This document shows, piece by piece, positions 44,065 to 52,726 of a stretch of DNA of 64,000 nucleotides (positions are counted from its first letter, which is position 1; each line of letters opens with the position of its first letter). The stretch spans positions 93,633 to 157,632 of the forward strand of contig NZ_QNRK01000015.1 in NCBI RefSeq assembly GCF_003315135.1, written 5' to 3'. The DNA comes from Roseiarcus fermentans (GTDB lineage Bacteria; Pseudomonadota; Alphaproteobacteria; Rhizobiales; Beijerinckiaceae). The position numbers and the translations under genes are program-made. The notes beneath the pieces are model-generated. The model was not told the origin of the DNA, made no database searches, and saw nothing but the letters and a program-made list of their open reading frames with translations.

Positions 44065-46722
44065 CTACGCGGAGCGCGGCCCGGAGGGCGCGCCCCGCCT
44101 GCCGCCGGGACCGGCGCGCGCCCGGCTCCATTTCCGTACGGAGGCCAGGCCGAAGAGCGCCCCGAAGCCGATGGCCCCCATGACGGCCATCGAGGGTTCG
44201 GGGATGGACGTCGATGGAAAATACGTTGGCGGGTCCGGGAAGACCGAATGGATCATCTTGGAGATTGGATCGGGAGGTTGCGGAAGGGGGCTGGGCGGGG
44301 GCGTCGACGCCAGCGAACGCACCACCGGCGCCGGCGCCGGCGCCTCCGTGGTCGCCGGGGCGCTGGCAAAGCTCCACAGGGACGGCAAGGAACTCGCGGC
44401 GCTCGGCGCGGCGCTTCCGTTGTCGGGGCTCTCGACGCCGAGCGGTCCGCTCGCCGAATCGGAGGTGGCTGGCAGCGCCAGCGAGTCGCTGCTTGCCAAG
44501 GAATGAGAATGAGCGTGCTGCGCCGGAGCCCCCGGCTGCGGCTCCCCGTCCCCGGGCTTGGGGCCAGGATCCGCCGGCCCGGCGGCTTCCGTTCCGGCCC
44601 CTGAAGCCGCCGGACCGCCCGCCGTTGATCCCGGGGTCGCCGATCCGCCGGCCGACGCGCCGGTCGGAGCGGCGGCGGACGCGCCGGGCGAAGCGGCGGC
44701 GGACGCGCCGGCCGGAACGGCGGCGGACGCGCCGGTCGGGGCGGCGGCGGGCGACGCCGGCGTGGCTGCGGCGGAGGAGCTCTTGAACCCCAGAGCGGAC
44801 CCCAGCGCGGACACCATCGGGCCGACAGACGTGCCGACGCCGGCGCCGACGCCGACGCCCAGCCCGCTCGTCAACAGGCTCTGCACGCCGCCCGGAGCCT
44901 TGATGCCTGTCAAGCTCTGCAGGCTCTTCAAGGGGTCGGAGCCCCCGGAGCCCCCGCTGTGATTGACCTCGCCCGAGTGGTTGACCGCGCCGGTGTGATT
45001 GATCTCGTGTTCGAACCTGAAGTTCAAATTGACCGGGATCCCGCCCTCGGCGCCAACCGGGAGGATGCCGCCGCCCGGCGAGCCGTCCGACCCGACTCCG
45101 GACACGACGTTGATGCGCAGGTTGAGTTGGACGGGAACGGTGACCGGCGCGCCGTTCGCTGCTGGCAATGTCGCGCTTGCGCCGCCGGTCAGGGCCGCGA
45201 ACTGCGCGGAGAGATCCGGCGGACCGCCGCCCGCCAGGCCGGCCAGGCCCGCCAGAGCGCCGCCGGCGTCGGACGCCTTGCCCGGGGCGGCGCCGCCGAA
45301 TGCGGCGCTCGCCGCCTTGGCCAGGGGGTTGTCGCCGAACAGGGCGCCGGCGGCCTGGCCGAGCGATGTGCCGCCGAGCGCATCGTGCGCCGCCTTGCTG
45401 ATGGCGTTGTTGCTGGCGGCCGCCCGCGCCAGCTTGGCCAGCGACGAGTCGCCGAGCGCGTTGAGCGCCGCCTCCTCGATCGAATTGCCCTTGAGCGCCT
45501 CCAGCGCGGCTTTCTTGACGCGGTCGGCGACGGCGGCGTCGCCGCCCTGGGCTCTTGCGTCCGGCTGATGGGCGCCGGAAACGGGCGCGCCGGCGTCCGG
45601 CGACGTCTTGCCGGCGTCGGGTTCGGCCGCGCTTGCCTGGCTCGCCAGCATCGCCGCGCCGCCGAGCGCGGCCAGCGCCGCCGCTCCCTCGAGCGCGAAC
45701 TTCCACCATTCGGCGCCGCGCGCCGAGCTCGGGCGGACGGACGAGGCGAAATTCACGCCGGCCTCGACGATGTGCGGGTCTCCAGCCATCTCCCAGGCGG
45801 GCGCCGCGTAGTTCGCCTCGAGGTAGCGCGACGTGAAGTGAAGTCCGATGACGTTTCCGGTCTCGAGGTCGATGATCGCCGCGCCGGAGTTGGCGCCGAG
45901 CGTCGAGGCGTCATGGGCGAAGGCCGACACTTCGTGGCCGAAACTCGCCAGCGACCGGCGACCGACGCCTCGTCCCGGACTCATCCTCTTCGCATTGGAA
46001 TTGCCCCGGAAAACCCGTTCCTGGACTCCCGAAGCGTTTCGCCAGTCGAACGCGGGATAGCCGAGAAGGACGACGTCCCGATCCGCAAATTCGTCGTCGG
46101 CGTCGACCTGAAGGGACAACGCCGGATGCGCGTCGGTCAACCCCTCCACCCGCAGCAGGGCCATGTCCCAAAAGGGGTGGATCATCGCCACTTCACGCAC
46201 CGGCATGGCGTCGCCGCCACGGTCGGGGCCGTGGTCGAAATCGATCGCCGCGCTTCTCCCGGACAGGAACATCAGCTTCTTGCCGACGCCGACGCTGAAG
46301 AGTTCGGCGATATGGCGATTGGTCATGACCAGGTCGGGGCCGACGACGAAGCCTGCGCCGAAGAGCGGATGCCCCGGGTAGCCGTCGACCTGGATCCGCC
46401 CGACGGAACGGAAGAGCGGCTTCAGCCGCGCGCGCACGTCCTCGTCATTGAGGCGCGACCACGCCGGGTTCGCGACCGGGCCGTAGTCGTTCGCCACAAT
46501 CTCGAGGGCGGGGCGATAATCGGGGATGACGATCGCCTCGATCGCGAACTGTTCGGCCTCGTCGAGAGGTTCCCCTGCGTCCGCTTTCCGCAGAGCGGTC
46601 ATGATCCTGTCGTGGTCGTGCGGCTCAAGCGCCAAGTGATCCAACGGCGCCGCCGCTTCGAGCCGCTTCGAGCCGGACGCGCGCCTAAGAAACTCAGTGA
46701 CCTGCAGGGAACGGGTAGACAT
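44065..46722 (-). CDS. Trypsin-like serine protease with Ala-rich repeats and PEP-CTERM signal
   Basis: 885 residues. A trypsin-like domain spans about 95-320 with a full triad: His137 (MTNRHIAEL), Asp186 (FWDMALLRV) and Ser279 (LGANSGAAI). There is no N-terminal signal peptide, but a transmembrane segment lies at about 341-362. Residues 365-790 are low in complexity: an Ala-rich stretch with ALGDSSLAK-like units of about 20 residues, three NHSG-type repeats, and four 8-residue GASAAxPT units. A PEP-CTERM signal (IPEPS, hydrophobic helix, RKWSRAR) ends it. This layout suggests a protease held at the membrane with an exported stalk. Unknown substrate. No archaeo/exosortase gene is in the window. 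Confidence 0.8.
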   Translation of the reverse strand: MSTRSLQVTEFLRRASGSKRLEAAAPLDHLALEPHDHDRIMTALRKADAGEPLDEAEQFAIEAIVIPDYRPALEIVANDYGPVANPAWSRLNDEDVRARLKPLFRSVGRIQVDGYPGHPLFGAGFVVGPDLVMTNRHIAELFSVGVGKKLMFLSGRSAAIDFDHGPDRGGDAMPVREVAMIHPFWDMALLRVEGLTDAHPALSLQVDADDEFADRDVVLLGYPAFDWRNASGVQERVFRGNSNAKRMSPGRGVGRRSLASFGHEVSAFAHDASTLGANSGAAIIDLETGNVIGLHFTSRYLEANYAAPAWEMAGDPHIVEAGVNFASSVRPSSARGAEWWKFALEGAAALAALGGAAMLASQASAAEPDAGKTSPDAGAPVSGAHQPDARAQGGDAAVADRVKKAALEALKGNSIEEAALNALGDSSLAKLARAAASNNAISKAAHDALGGTSLGQAAGALFGDNPLAKAASAAFGGAAPGKASDAGGALAGLAGLAGGGPPDLSAQFAALTGGASATLPAANGAPVTVPVQLNLRINVVSGVGSDGSPGGGILPVGAEGGIPVNLNFRFEHEINHTGAVNHSGEVNHSGGSGGSDPLKSLQSLTGIKAPGGVQSLLTSGLGVGVGAGVGTSVGPMVSALGSALGFKSSSAAATPASPAAAPTGASAAVPAGASAAASPGASAAAPTGASAGGSATPGSTAGGPAASGAGTEAAGPADPGPKPGDGEPQPGAPAQHAHSHSLASSDSLALPATSDSASGPLGVESPDNGSAAPSAASSLPSLWSFASAPATTEAPAPAPVVRSLASTPPPSPLPQPPDPISKMIHSVFPDPPTYFPSTSIPEPSMAVMGAIGFGALFGLASVRKWSRARAGPGGRRGAPSGPRSA
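44654..44749 (-). repeat. Four 24-bp tandem repeats within the protease gene
   Basis: Four imperfect units of GACGCGCCGG plus variable triplets plus GCGGCGGCG, each 24 bp, encode four 8-residue GASAA(A/V/S)Px units on the minus strand. A multiple of three keeps the frame open, so copy number could vary between strains. Confidence 0.8.
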
Positions 46723-47295
46723 TCAAATCACCGTCGGCGTGCGCGTTTCATCCCGTACTTTAAGTTAACAGTGAGACAAGCACGCTACAAAAGAGTCAAG
46801 GGCATCGGCCTCGTAAGTTCGTGAAACGCTGGGTCGCCGGACTGCCGATAGTGAGCGTCGATTGAAAAGCGGAGGCTGCGAAGGGTAACTTCCCCAACGT
46901 CAGCGTCGTGGGAGAAATTCTCCCGCTTCACCAAAATCATGACGCGTCGCAAAAAATTCATAATATTGTTTAGACCCAATAGCGCCGTCTCTTTCCCCCT
47001 GACGCCGCGCTTGCAGTACGCTTGGCGATCTGGTAATTAGTTTACGTCGTAATCTTGTTGGATAAGAGACCCTCGGTGTCAGAAGAATGGCCTAATTCCT
47101 CGTTAGCGCCGTGCCCAAGGATCGATAAAATCCACAATATGACTCACGTTTTATTTATTCAGATAAACATTTATTCTCGAATTGTGCTCATTACTGCAAT
47201 TACAACTAAAAAAAATCAACCAGAATGAGCAAGTTGATGCCCGGTTACGCACTCGCTGACGCCAGCATCATCGCTAATATGGGGGGCATAGGCTT
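46723..47295. other. AT-rich divergent intergenic region
   Basis: 573 nt between the minus-strand protease gene and the plus-strand receptor-like gene. From about 46900 it is far richer in A/T than the rest of the window (for example TTTATTTATTCAGATAAACA near 47151). It should contain the promoters of both genes, but no element could be fixed. One short minus-strand frame (46785-46979) looks non-coding. The drop in GC hints at acquired DNA. Confidence 0.6.
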
Positions 47296-48462
47296 ATGGT
47301 TCGCAATATACATGATCTGCTGAGTCGGCAATTGGGTTTTCACTACGACTGGTTACGTGTTTTCCGCGCGCTCGCTCTTCTGTTACCCCTGCTGGCGGCG
47401 CCTGCAACCGCGCAAACCGGCTCCACGGCGCCAAATGGCGTCAATGATTTGGCGGTCGCAACGCGCGTCGTGCCGCCCTTCGTCATCAGGGACGGTTCCG
47501 GGGAGCTTTCCGGCTTCAGCGTGGATCTGTGGCGCGCGATCGCGAGCGAAGCGGGGATCAGGAGTCACCTGCAGCCCTACTCCACTCTGATCGAACTGCT
47601 GGACGCCGTGAGAAGCGGCGGGAACCCGGTGGGCATCTCGGCCGTCTCGATCACCGCCGAGCGCGAGAAGACGCTCGATTTCTCCCAGCCCATGTTCCGC
47701 TCCGGCCTGCAGATCATGGTGGCGTCGGAAGGGGGCGGCATGCTCGACTGGCTCAACGCGCTGCTGTCGCCGCGGCTGTACGCGGCGATCGGCCTGGCGT
47801 TGGTCGCGCTTCTCGTACCGGCGCACGTCGCGTGGCTGACGCACCGCTTGTCCGGGTCGTCGCATTGGCCGGTCTCTCGGTCCTACTGGCCGGGCGTCGC
47901 GCAGGCGTATCGATGGACGGCGGAAAAGGTGCTGCTCGTGGCCGAGGGCAGGCCGGGCGGCGCCGCGGGCTGGCTGTTCAACTACATCTGGACGTTCACC
48001 TGCCTCGCAGCCTTCGCCTCGGTCACCGGCTTGCTCGCGAGCGCCATGACCCTGTCGTCGCTGCGAACCGACATCAAGGGTCCCAACGACCTCGCGGGCA
48101 AGCGCGTGGCCGCCGTCAGCGGCTCGACCGCCGTCCCCTTCCTCAGGGCTCTCAACGCATCGGTGATGCAATATCCCAACTTCGTCGAGGCCGCCGCCGC
48201 CGTGAGCAACGGCGCCGACCAGCATGACGCGCCTGTCGCCGTCGTCTATGACGCGCCGGTGATGCAATACTTCGTCAACAACGACGCCACCCACAAGTTC
48301 AGTCTGGTCGGCGCGCCGTTCAAGACGGAGAACTACGGCGTCATCTTCCCGCTCAACTCCGAGCTGCGGCACTCGGTCAACGCGGCTCTGCTGAAGCTGA
48401 CCGAGAACGGCACCTACCAGCAGATCAGCGAAAAGTGGTTCGGAAAGCCGTCCGCGCAATAG
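47296..48462 (+). CDS. Ionotropic glutamate receptor-like protein with degenerate pore filter
   Basis: 388 residues. After a signal peptide (ALALLLPLLAAPATAQ) comes the first half of a family-3 solute-binding domain (VVPPFVIRDGSGELSGFSVDLW). A two-helix pore module follows (LYAAIGLALVALLVPAHVAWL; GWLFNYIWTFTCLAAFASVTG), then the second half of the binding domain (GKRVAAVSGSTAVPFL, AVVYDAPVMQYF). This is the S1-pore-S2 layout of GluR0-type channels. The potassium filter TTVGYGD is replaced by LLVAEGR (residues 213-219), so it may be a non-selective channel, a receptor without conduction, or a transport part. GGGGGG stands 12 nt before the ATG. Confidence 0.8.
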   Translation: MVRNIHDLLSRQLGFHYDWLRVFRALALLLPLLAAPATAQTGSTAPNGVNDLAVATRVVPPFVIRDGSGELSGFSVDLWRAIASEAGIRSHLQPYSTLIELLDAVRSGGNPVGISAVSITAEREKTLDFSQPMFRSGLQIMVASEGGGMLDWLNALLSPRLYAAIGLALVALLVPAHVAWLTHRLSGSSHWPVSRSYWPGVAQAYRWTAEKVLLVAEGRPGGAAGWLFNYIWTFTCLAAFASVTGLLASAMTLSSLRTDIKGPNDLAGKRVAAVSGSTAVPFLRALNASVMQYPNFVEAAAAVSNGADQHDAPVAVVYDAPVMQYFVNNDATHKFSLVGAPFKTENYGVIFPLNSELRHSVNAALLKLTENGTYQQISEKWFGKPSAQ

Positions 48463-48698
48463 CATGGACGCGCGATCGGGGAAACGCGGGGCCGATCGCC
48501 TCGCGCTCGCCTGCTCGCTGGCCCGGATCGACCTCGCCGATCCGCGCGCACGGGGTCCGTGTCCCCCTCGAACGTCCTTCGACACGCTCGAGACGAGGTC
48601 GGGAGAAGCGGCCCGGCTGTGACGGCGGGACGCAAATGGCCACGCAAGCCCTTGCCGTCGCTCGAAACCAACTCGAAAACCGGTCTCGCCGGCTTTTC

Positions 48699-49766
48699 TC
48701 ACGCCGCGTCGAAGTCCAGCGTCACGGCCGGCGTCAGCGGCCGGGACTGGCAGGCGAGCACGAAGCCGGCCTCGAGCTCCCAGGGCTCGAGCGAGTAGTT
48801 GACGTCCATCGCGACCGCGCCCGCCAGCACCTTGCAGCGGCAGGTGCAGCACATCCCGCCCTTGCACGAATGGGGGATCTCGAACCCCTGCCCGTGCGCC
48901 GCCTCGATGATCAGCCGCCCCGGCTCGACCGCGATGCGGCGCGAGCGGCCTTCGAGGATGCAGTCGACCTGCGCTTCCCCCTCGTGCCCGGCGCGCGCCG
49001 GCGCCGGCCCGGGGGCGGGCGGGAGCGCGCCGTCGGTGGAAAAGCGTTCCGCCTTGATCCGCGACGGCTCGACGCCGGCGGCGAGGAGGGCCGTCCGCCC
49101 GTCCTCGATCATGCCGAACGGGCCGCACAGGAACCAGGCGTCGACGTCGGCCGGCGCAACGATCGTGCGCGCGAACAGCGCGACGCGCGCGCCGTCGATC
49201 CGACCGTTCAGCAGGTCGAACGCCTGCCGCTCGCGCGACAGCACGTGAAAGACCGCCAGGCGGCCGAGATAGCGGTCCTTGAGGTCGTCGAGCGCCTCGC
49301 GGAACATGATGCTCGCGCTCGTCCGGTTGCCGTAGACGAGGGTCGCGCGCGCCCTCGCGTCGGCTGCGAGGGTCGAGCGGACGATCGAGATCACCGGGGT
49401 GATCCCGGAGCCGGCGGCGAAGAAGGCGTAATGCCGGTCGGCGCCGATCTCGGCGGTGAACCGCCCTTCGGGCGGCGCGACGTCGAGCCGCGCCCCGCGC
49501 CCGAGCGATTCGGCCGCGAAACGCGAGAACCGGCCGCCCTCGACCGCGCGGATCGCGATGCGCAGTTCGCCCTCGTCCGCCCCCGAGCAGATCGAGTAGG
49601 ACCGCCGGCATTCCTCGCCGTCGATCGTGACCCTGACGGTCAGATACTGGCCGGGCTGAAACGCGAAGGCGCCGCGCAAGCTCTCGGGCACCGCGAAGGC
49701 GAGCGACACGCTGTCCGCCGTCTCCTGCCTGCGGTCGACGATTTCCAGGGAATGGAAGCGGCTCAT
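48699..49766 (-). CDS. paaE: Phenylacetyl-CoA epoxidase reductase subunit PaaE
   Basis: 355 residues: an FAD-binding domain (RRSYSICS), an NAD(P)H domain (FFAAGSGITPVISIVRS), and a C-terminal plant-type 2Fe-2S ferredoxin (HSCKGGMCCTCRCKVL, then LACQSRP). It passes electrons from NADPH to the di-iron epoxidase PaaABC. It is the last gene of the minus-strand paaABCDE operon and starts 7 nt after the paaD stop. 48463-48698, between its end and the receptor gene, has an 8-bp GCGATCGG hairpin (48472-48499) and no gene. Confidence 0.93.
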   Translation of the reverse strand: MSRFHSLEIVDRRQETADSVSLAFAVPESLRGAFAFQPGQYLTVRVTIDGEECRRSYSICSGADEGELRIAIRAVEGGRFSRFAAESLGRGARLDVAPPEGRFTAEIGADRHYAFFAAGSGITPVISIVRSTLAADARARATLVYGNRTSASIMFREALDDLKDRYLGRLAVFHVLSRERQAFDLLNGRIDGARVALFARTIVAPADVDAWFLCGPFGMIEDGRTALLAAGVEPSRIKAERFSTDGALPPAPGPAPARAGHEGEAQVDCILEGRSRRIAVEPGRLIIEAAHGQGFEIPHSCKGGMCCTCRCKVLAGAVAMDVNYSLEPWELEAGFVLACQSRPLTPAVTLDFDAA

Positions 49767-49773
49767 CGGCGTC

Positions 49774-50307
49774 TCAGATGCATTTGAAGTGGTCGAACGG
49801 CTCGCGGCAGGCGCGGCAGCGCCAATGCGCCTTGCAGGCGGTCGAGCCGAATTCGGACACCCGCTCGGTGTCGGGCGAGCCGCAGCGCGGGCAGACGACG
49901 TCGGGTGACGGCGAAAACAGCGCGCGCTTGCCGGAGGCCCGCTCCGGCGGCGATATCCCGCAGGCGCGCAGTTTTTCGCGCGCCGCCTCGCTCATGCGCT
50001 CGGTCGACCACGCCGGCGTGTTGGTCAGCTTCACGCGCGCCTCGGGAAAGCCGTCCCTGGCGAGTTCGGCCTCGATCCCGAGCGCGATCGCCCCCATCGC
50101 CGGACATCCGGAATAGGTCGGCAGAATCGTGACCGTCACCGTCCCGGCCTCGTCGATGGCGACGTCGTGCAGGATGCCGAGGTCGTCGATCCCGAGCACG
50201 GGGACTTCCGGGTCGGTCACGCGCGCCGCCGCGGCGCGGGCGGCCTGTAGCCGCGCGCGTTGAGCGCGGGCGCGGTCAGCGACCGGGTCGACGGGAGCTT
50301 GGCTCAC
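49774..50307 (-). CDS. paaD: Phenylacetyl-CoA epoxidase assembly protein PaaD
   Basis: 177 residues from a GTG overlapping the paaC stop. The first half is a MIP18/SufT-like domain (VTDPEVPVLGIDDLGILHDV, then PTYSGCPAMGAIALGIE). The C-terminus has CPRCGSPDTERVSEFGSTAC and CRACREPFDHFKC, a zinc- or iron-sulfur-type Cys cluster. PaaD is needed to mature the epoxidase, probably by iron-sulfur delivery. Another GTG three bases upstream is possible. Confidence 0.93.
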   Translation of the reverse strand: MSQAPVDPVADRARAQRARLQAARAAAARVTDPEVPVLGIDDLGILHDVAIDEAGTVTVTILPTYSGCPAMGAIALGIEAELARDGFPEARVKLTNTPAWSTERMSEAAREKLRACGISPPERASGKRALFSPSPDVVCPRCGSPDTERVSEFGSTACKAHWRCRACREPFDHFKCI

Positions 50308-51068
50308 CACCGTGCGTCCGGATAGGCCCGCTGCAGATACTGCAGCTCCGCCAGAATGTGGCCGAGATGCTCGCTGTGCCGGCCGGCCTTGCCGCCGCGC
50401 TGCCCCCGCGGTTCGGCCGGCTTCGCGAGCCGCGCGCGGGCGAGGACGTCGTCGACCGCGGCGTCGAAGTCGTCCCGCAGGGTCGAGGGATCGACGCCGA
50501 AACCGGAGGCGGCGACGGCGCGGTCGAGGTCGTCGGCCTCGAACAACTCGGGAACATAGGGCCAGAGATCGTCCAGCGCCGCCTGCGCCCTCTCGTGGCT
50601 TTCGTCGGTGCCGTCGCCGAGCCGGATCATCCATTCGCCCGCATGACGCAGATGGTAGGTCGTCTCGCGCGCCGAGCGGGTCGCGATCCCCGCCGTCTCG
50701 GCGTCGCAGGACGCCGCGAGGCGCTGGTAGAGCGGCGTCGCGAAGCCTGCGAAGATCAGATGGCGCGCCATCGTGTCGGCGAAATTGCCGTTGGGCTGCT
50801 CGACGAGGAGCGGATTGCGGTAGTCGGGCTCGGCGCGGCGGTAGGCGAGGTCGGTCTCGTCGCGCGCGCCGCCCTCGAGTTCGCAGGCGCGGGTGTAGAA
50901 GAGGCGCGTCTGGCCGATCAGATCGAGCCCCAGATTGGCGAGCGCGATGTCCTCCTCGAGCGTCGGGGCGCGCGACAGCCACTCGGTCATGCGATGGCCG
51001 AGAACGAGGGTCGTGTCGCCCAGGCGCATCAGCCAGGCGGCGCGGGGATCGCAGGAGGCGAAGCTCAT
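50304..51068 (-). CDS. paaC: Phenylacetyl-CoA epoxidase structural subunit PaaC
   Basis: 254 residues, helical, ferritin-like but without metal ligands: RLGDTTLVLGHRMTEWLSRAPTLEEDIALANLGLD is followed by LVEQPNGNFADTMARHLIF and RETTYHLRHAGEWMIRLGDGT. These are the PaaC landmarks. It forms the stable heterodimer with PaaA. It lies 11 nt after paaB and overlaps paaD. Confidence 0.94.
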   Translation of the reverse strand: MSFASCDPRAAWLMRLGDTTLVLGHRMTEWLSRAPTLEEDIALANLGLDLIGQTRLFYTRACELEGGARDETDLAYRRAEPDYRNPLLVEQPNGNFADTMARHLIFAGFATPLYQRLAASCDAETAGIATRSARETTYHLRHAGEWMIRLGDGTDESHERAQAALDDLWPYVPELFEADDLDRAVAASGFGVDPSTLRDDFDAAVDDVLARARLAKPAEPRGQRGGKAGRHSEHLGHILAELQYLQRAYPDARW

Positions 51069-51079
51069 GAGCGAAAGCC

Positions 51080-51367
51080 TCACATGTGGCCGACGTCGTC
51101 GGGCACGTCGTAGAAGGTCGGATGCCGGTAGATCTTGGTCGCCGTCGGTTCGAACATCATGTCCTTCTCCGCGGGGTCGGAGGCGACGATCGCCGAGGAC
51201 GGGACGACCCAGATCGACAGCGTCTCGCCGCGGCGGGTGTAGACGTCGCGCGCCGCCTGCAACGCCATCATCGCGTCGTGCGCGTGCAGCGAGCCGACGT
51301 GGCGATGGGCGAGCCCGTTGCGCGGTCGGACGAACACTTCCCACAAGGGGGTCGCGGTTTCGGTCAT
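51080..51367 (-). CDS. paaB: Phenylacetyl-CoA epoxidase subunit PaaB
   Basis: 95 residues. It begins TPLWEVFVRPRNGLAHRHVGSLHA, then MMALQAARDVYTRRGETLSIWVVPS, the full PaaB pattern. It bridges epoxidase dimers. The ATG at 51367 is preferred over an upstream start because GAGG lies 9 nt before it. It follows paaA by 24 nt. Confidence 0.94.
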   Translation of the reverse strand: MTETATPLWEVFVRPRNGLAHRHVGSLHAHDAMMALQAARDVYTRRGETLSIWVVPSSAIVASDPAEKDMMFEPTATKIYRHPTFYDVPDDVGHM

Positions 51368-51391
51368 GGTCGGGATCCTCATGGCTTTGCG

Positions 51392-52381
51392 TCAAGCGGC
51401 GCGCTCGTTCGCGCCGCGGCGCTTTGCGGCGTAGGCGGCGGCGGCCTCGCGAACCCAGGCGCCCTCGGCCTCGGCTGCCCGGCGATGCTTCAGCCGCTGC
51501 CGGTTGCACGGGCCGTCGCCGCCGAGCACACGGGCGAACTCGTCCCAGTCGATGGCCCCGTGCTCCCAGTGGCCGGTCGCCTCGTTGAAGCGGAGATCGG
51601 GATCCGGGATCGTGAGGCCGAGGGAATGCGCCTGCGGCACGGTGGCGTCGATGAATTTCCGCCTCAGGCCATCATTGGTGAAACGCTTGATCTTCCACTT
51701 CATCGACAGCTCCGAATGGGTGCTGTTCGAATCGTGCGGGCCGAACATCATGATCGAGGGCTGCCAGAAGCGGTTCAGCGCGTCCTGGGCCATGGCGCGC
51801 TGCTCCGCGCTCCCGCGGCACATCGCGACCATGATGGCGTAGCCCTGCCGCTGGTGGAACGATTCCTCCTTGCAGACCAGGATCATGGCGCGGGCGTAGG
51901 GGCCGTAGCTGCAGCGGCAGAGCGGGATCTGGTTCATGATCGCCGCGCCGTCGACGAGCCAGCCGATCGCGCCCATGTCGGCGTAGTTCAGGGTCGGATA
52001 GTTGAAGATCGACGAATATTTGGCCCGGCCCGACAGCAGCTGGTCGTAGAGCGCCTCGCGCGTCACCCCGAGCGTCTCGGCCGCCGAATAGAGGTAGAGC
52101 CCGTGTCCCGCCTCGTCCTGGATCTTGGCCAGGAGCTGCGCCTTGCGCGCGAGCGTCGGCGCGCGCGTCACCCAGTTGCCCTCCGGCTGCATGCCGATGA
52201 CCTCGGAATGGGCGTGCTGGGAGATCTGCCGCACGAGCGTGCGGCGATACTGCGCCGGCATCCAGTCGTTGGGCTCGATCTTCTCCTCGGCGTCGATGCG
52301 CGCCTGGAAGGCGGCGAGCCTGTCCGGGTCCTCGGCCTCGACCGCCGCCGGATCCGTGCTGTTCAGCCCCTGGGCGTACAT
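51392..52381 (-). CDS. paaA: Phenylacetyl-CoA epoxidase catalytic subunit PaaA
   Basis: 329 residues. The di-iron helices are visible: [36 protein letters not shown] (E-x2-H) and [18 protein letters not shown] (E-E-x2-H). It inserts one oxygen atom into the ring of phenylacetyl-CoA to make the 1,2-epoxide. The start at 52381 gives the MYAQGL-type N-terminus and normal length; the frame stays open far upstream but that part is not coding. It is the first gene of the paaABCDE operon. Confidence 0.95.
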   Translation of the reverse strand: MYAQGLNSTDPAAVEAEDPDRLAAFQARIDAEEKIEPNDWMPAQYRRTLVRQISQHAHSEVIGMQPEGNWVTRAPTLARKAQLLAKIQDEAGHGLYLYSAAETLGVTREALYDQLLSGRAKYSSIFNYPTLNYADMGAIGWLVDGAAIMNQIPLCRCSYGPYARAMILVCKEESFHQRQGYAIMVAMCRGSAEQRAMAQDALNRFWQPSIMMFGPHDSNSTHSELSMKWKIKRFTNDGLRRKFIDATVPQAHSLGLTIPDPDLRFNEATGHWEHGAIDWDEFARVLGGDGPCNRQRLKHRRAAEAEGAWVREAAAAYAAKRRGANERAA

Positions 52382-52726
52382 GGCGTTCCCCCGCGTGCGG
52401 ACGACGGGCTCTCGCGGCCCGGGACGGCGAACTATGCATCCATTTCCAGCCGAGATCACTCCCAACATGGAGGCGGCGCCGGGAAGGCGCCGGAACGCAA
52501 CCGCCCGAGGTCGCCGGGTGGGCCCGCCCGGCAGGCGACGGGCGCCGCCATCGAGGGTTCCCATCGCTGCGCCCGCCCGACCGCGGCGCGATCCGCCGTT
52601 TCGAAAGACCTTGCATCGACAGGCGATTTGTGTGTCAACGTCCGGTCGTCTGGCCGGCGTACGCGTCCGGGCGCTGGGGCGCTCGCACGGCGTCCCCCAC
52701 AGCGCGAAAAAATCCGAGGACCGAGC
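52382..52726. other. Divergent intergenic region between paaA and the CBS gene
   Basis: 345 nt containing the promoters of both genes. CATAGT on the minus strand at about 52433 could be a -10 for paaA, but no clear -35 pairs with it. No inverted repeat of operator size and no small gene were seen. Confidence 0.4.

Noticed and set aside
46785..46979. Short minus-strand frame of 64 codons in the AT-rich gap
   Set aside because: No ribosome site, no family pattern, and codon use unlike neighbours.
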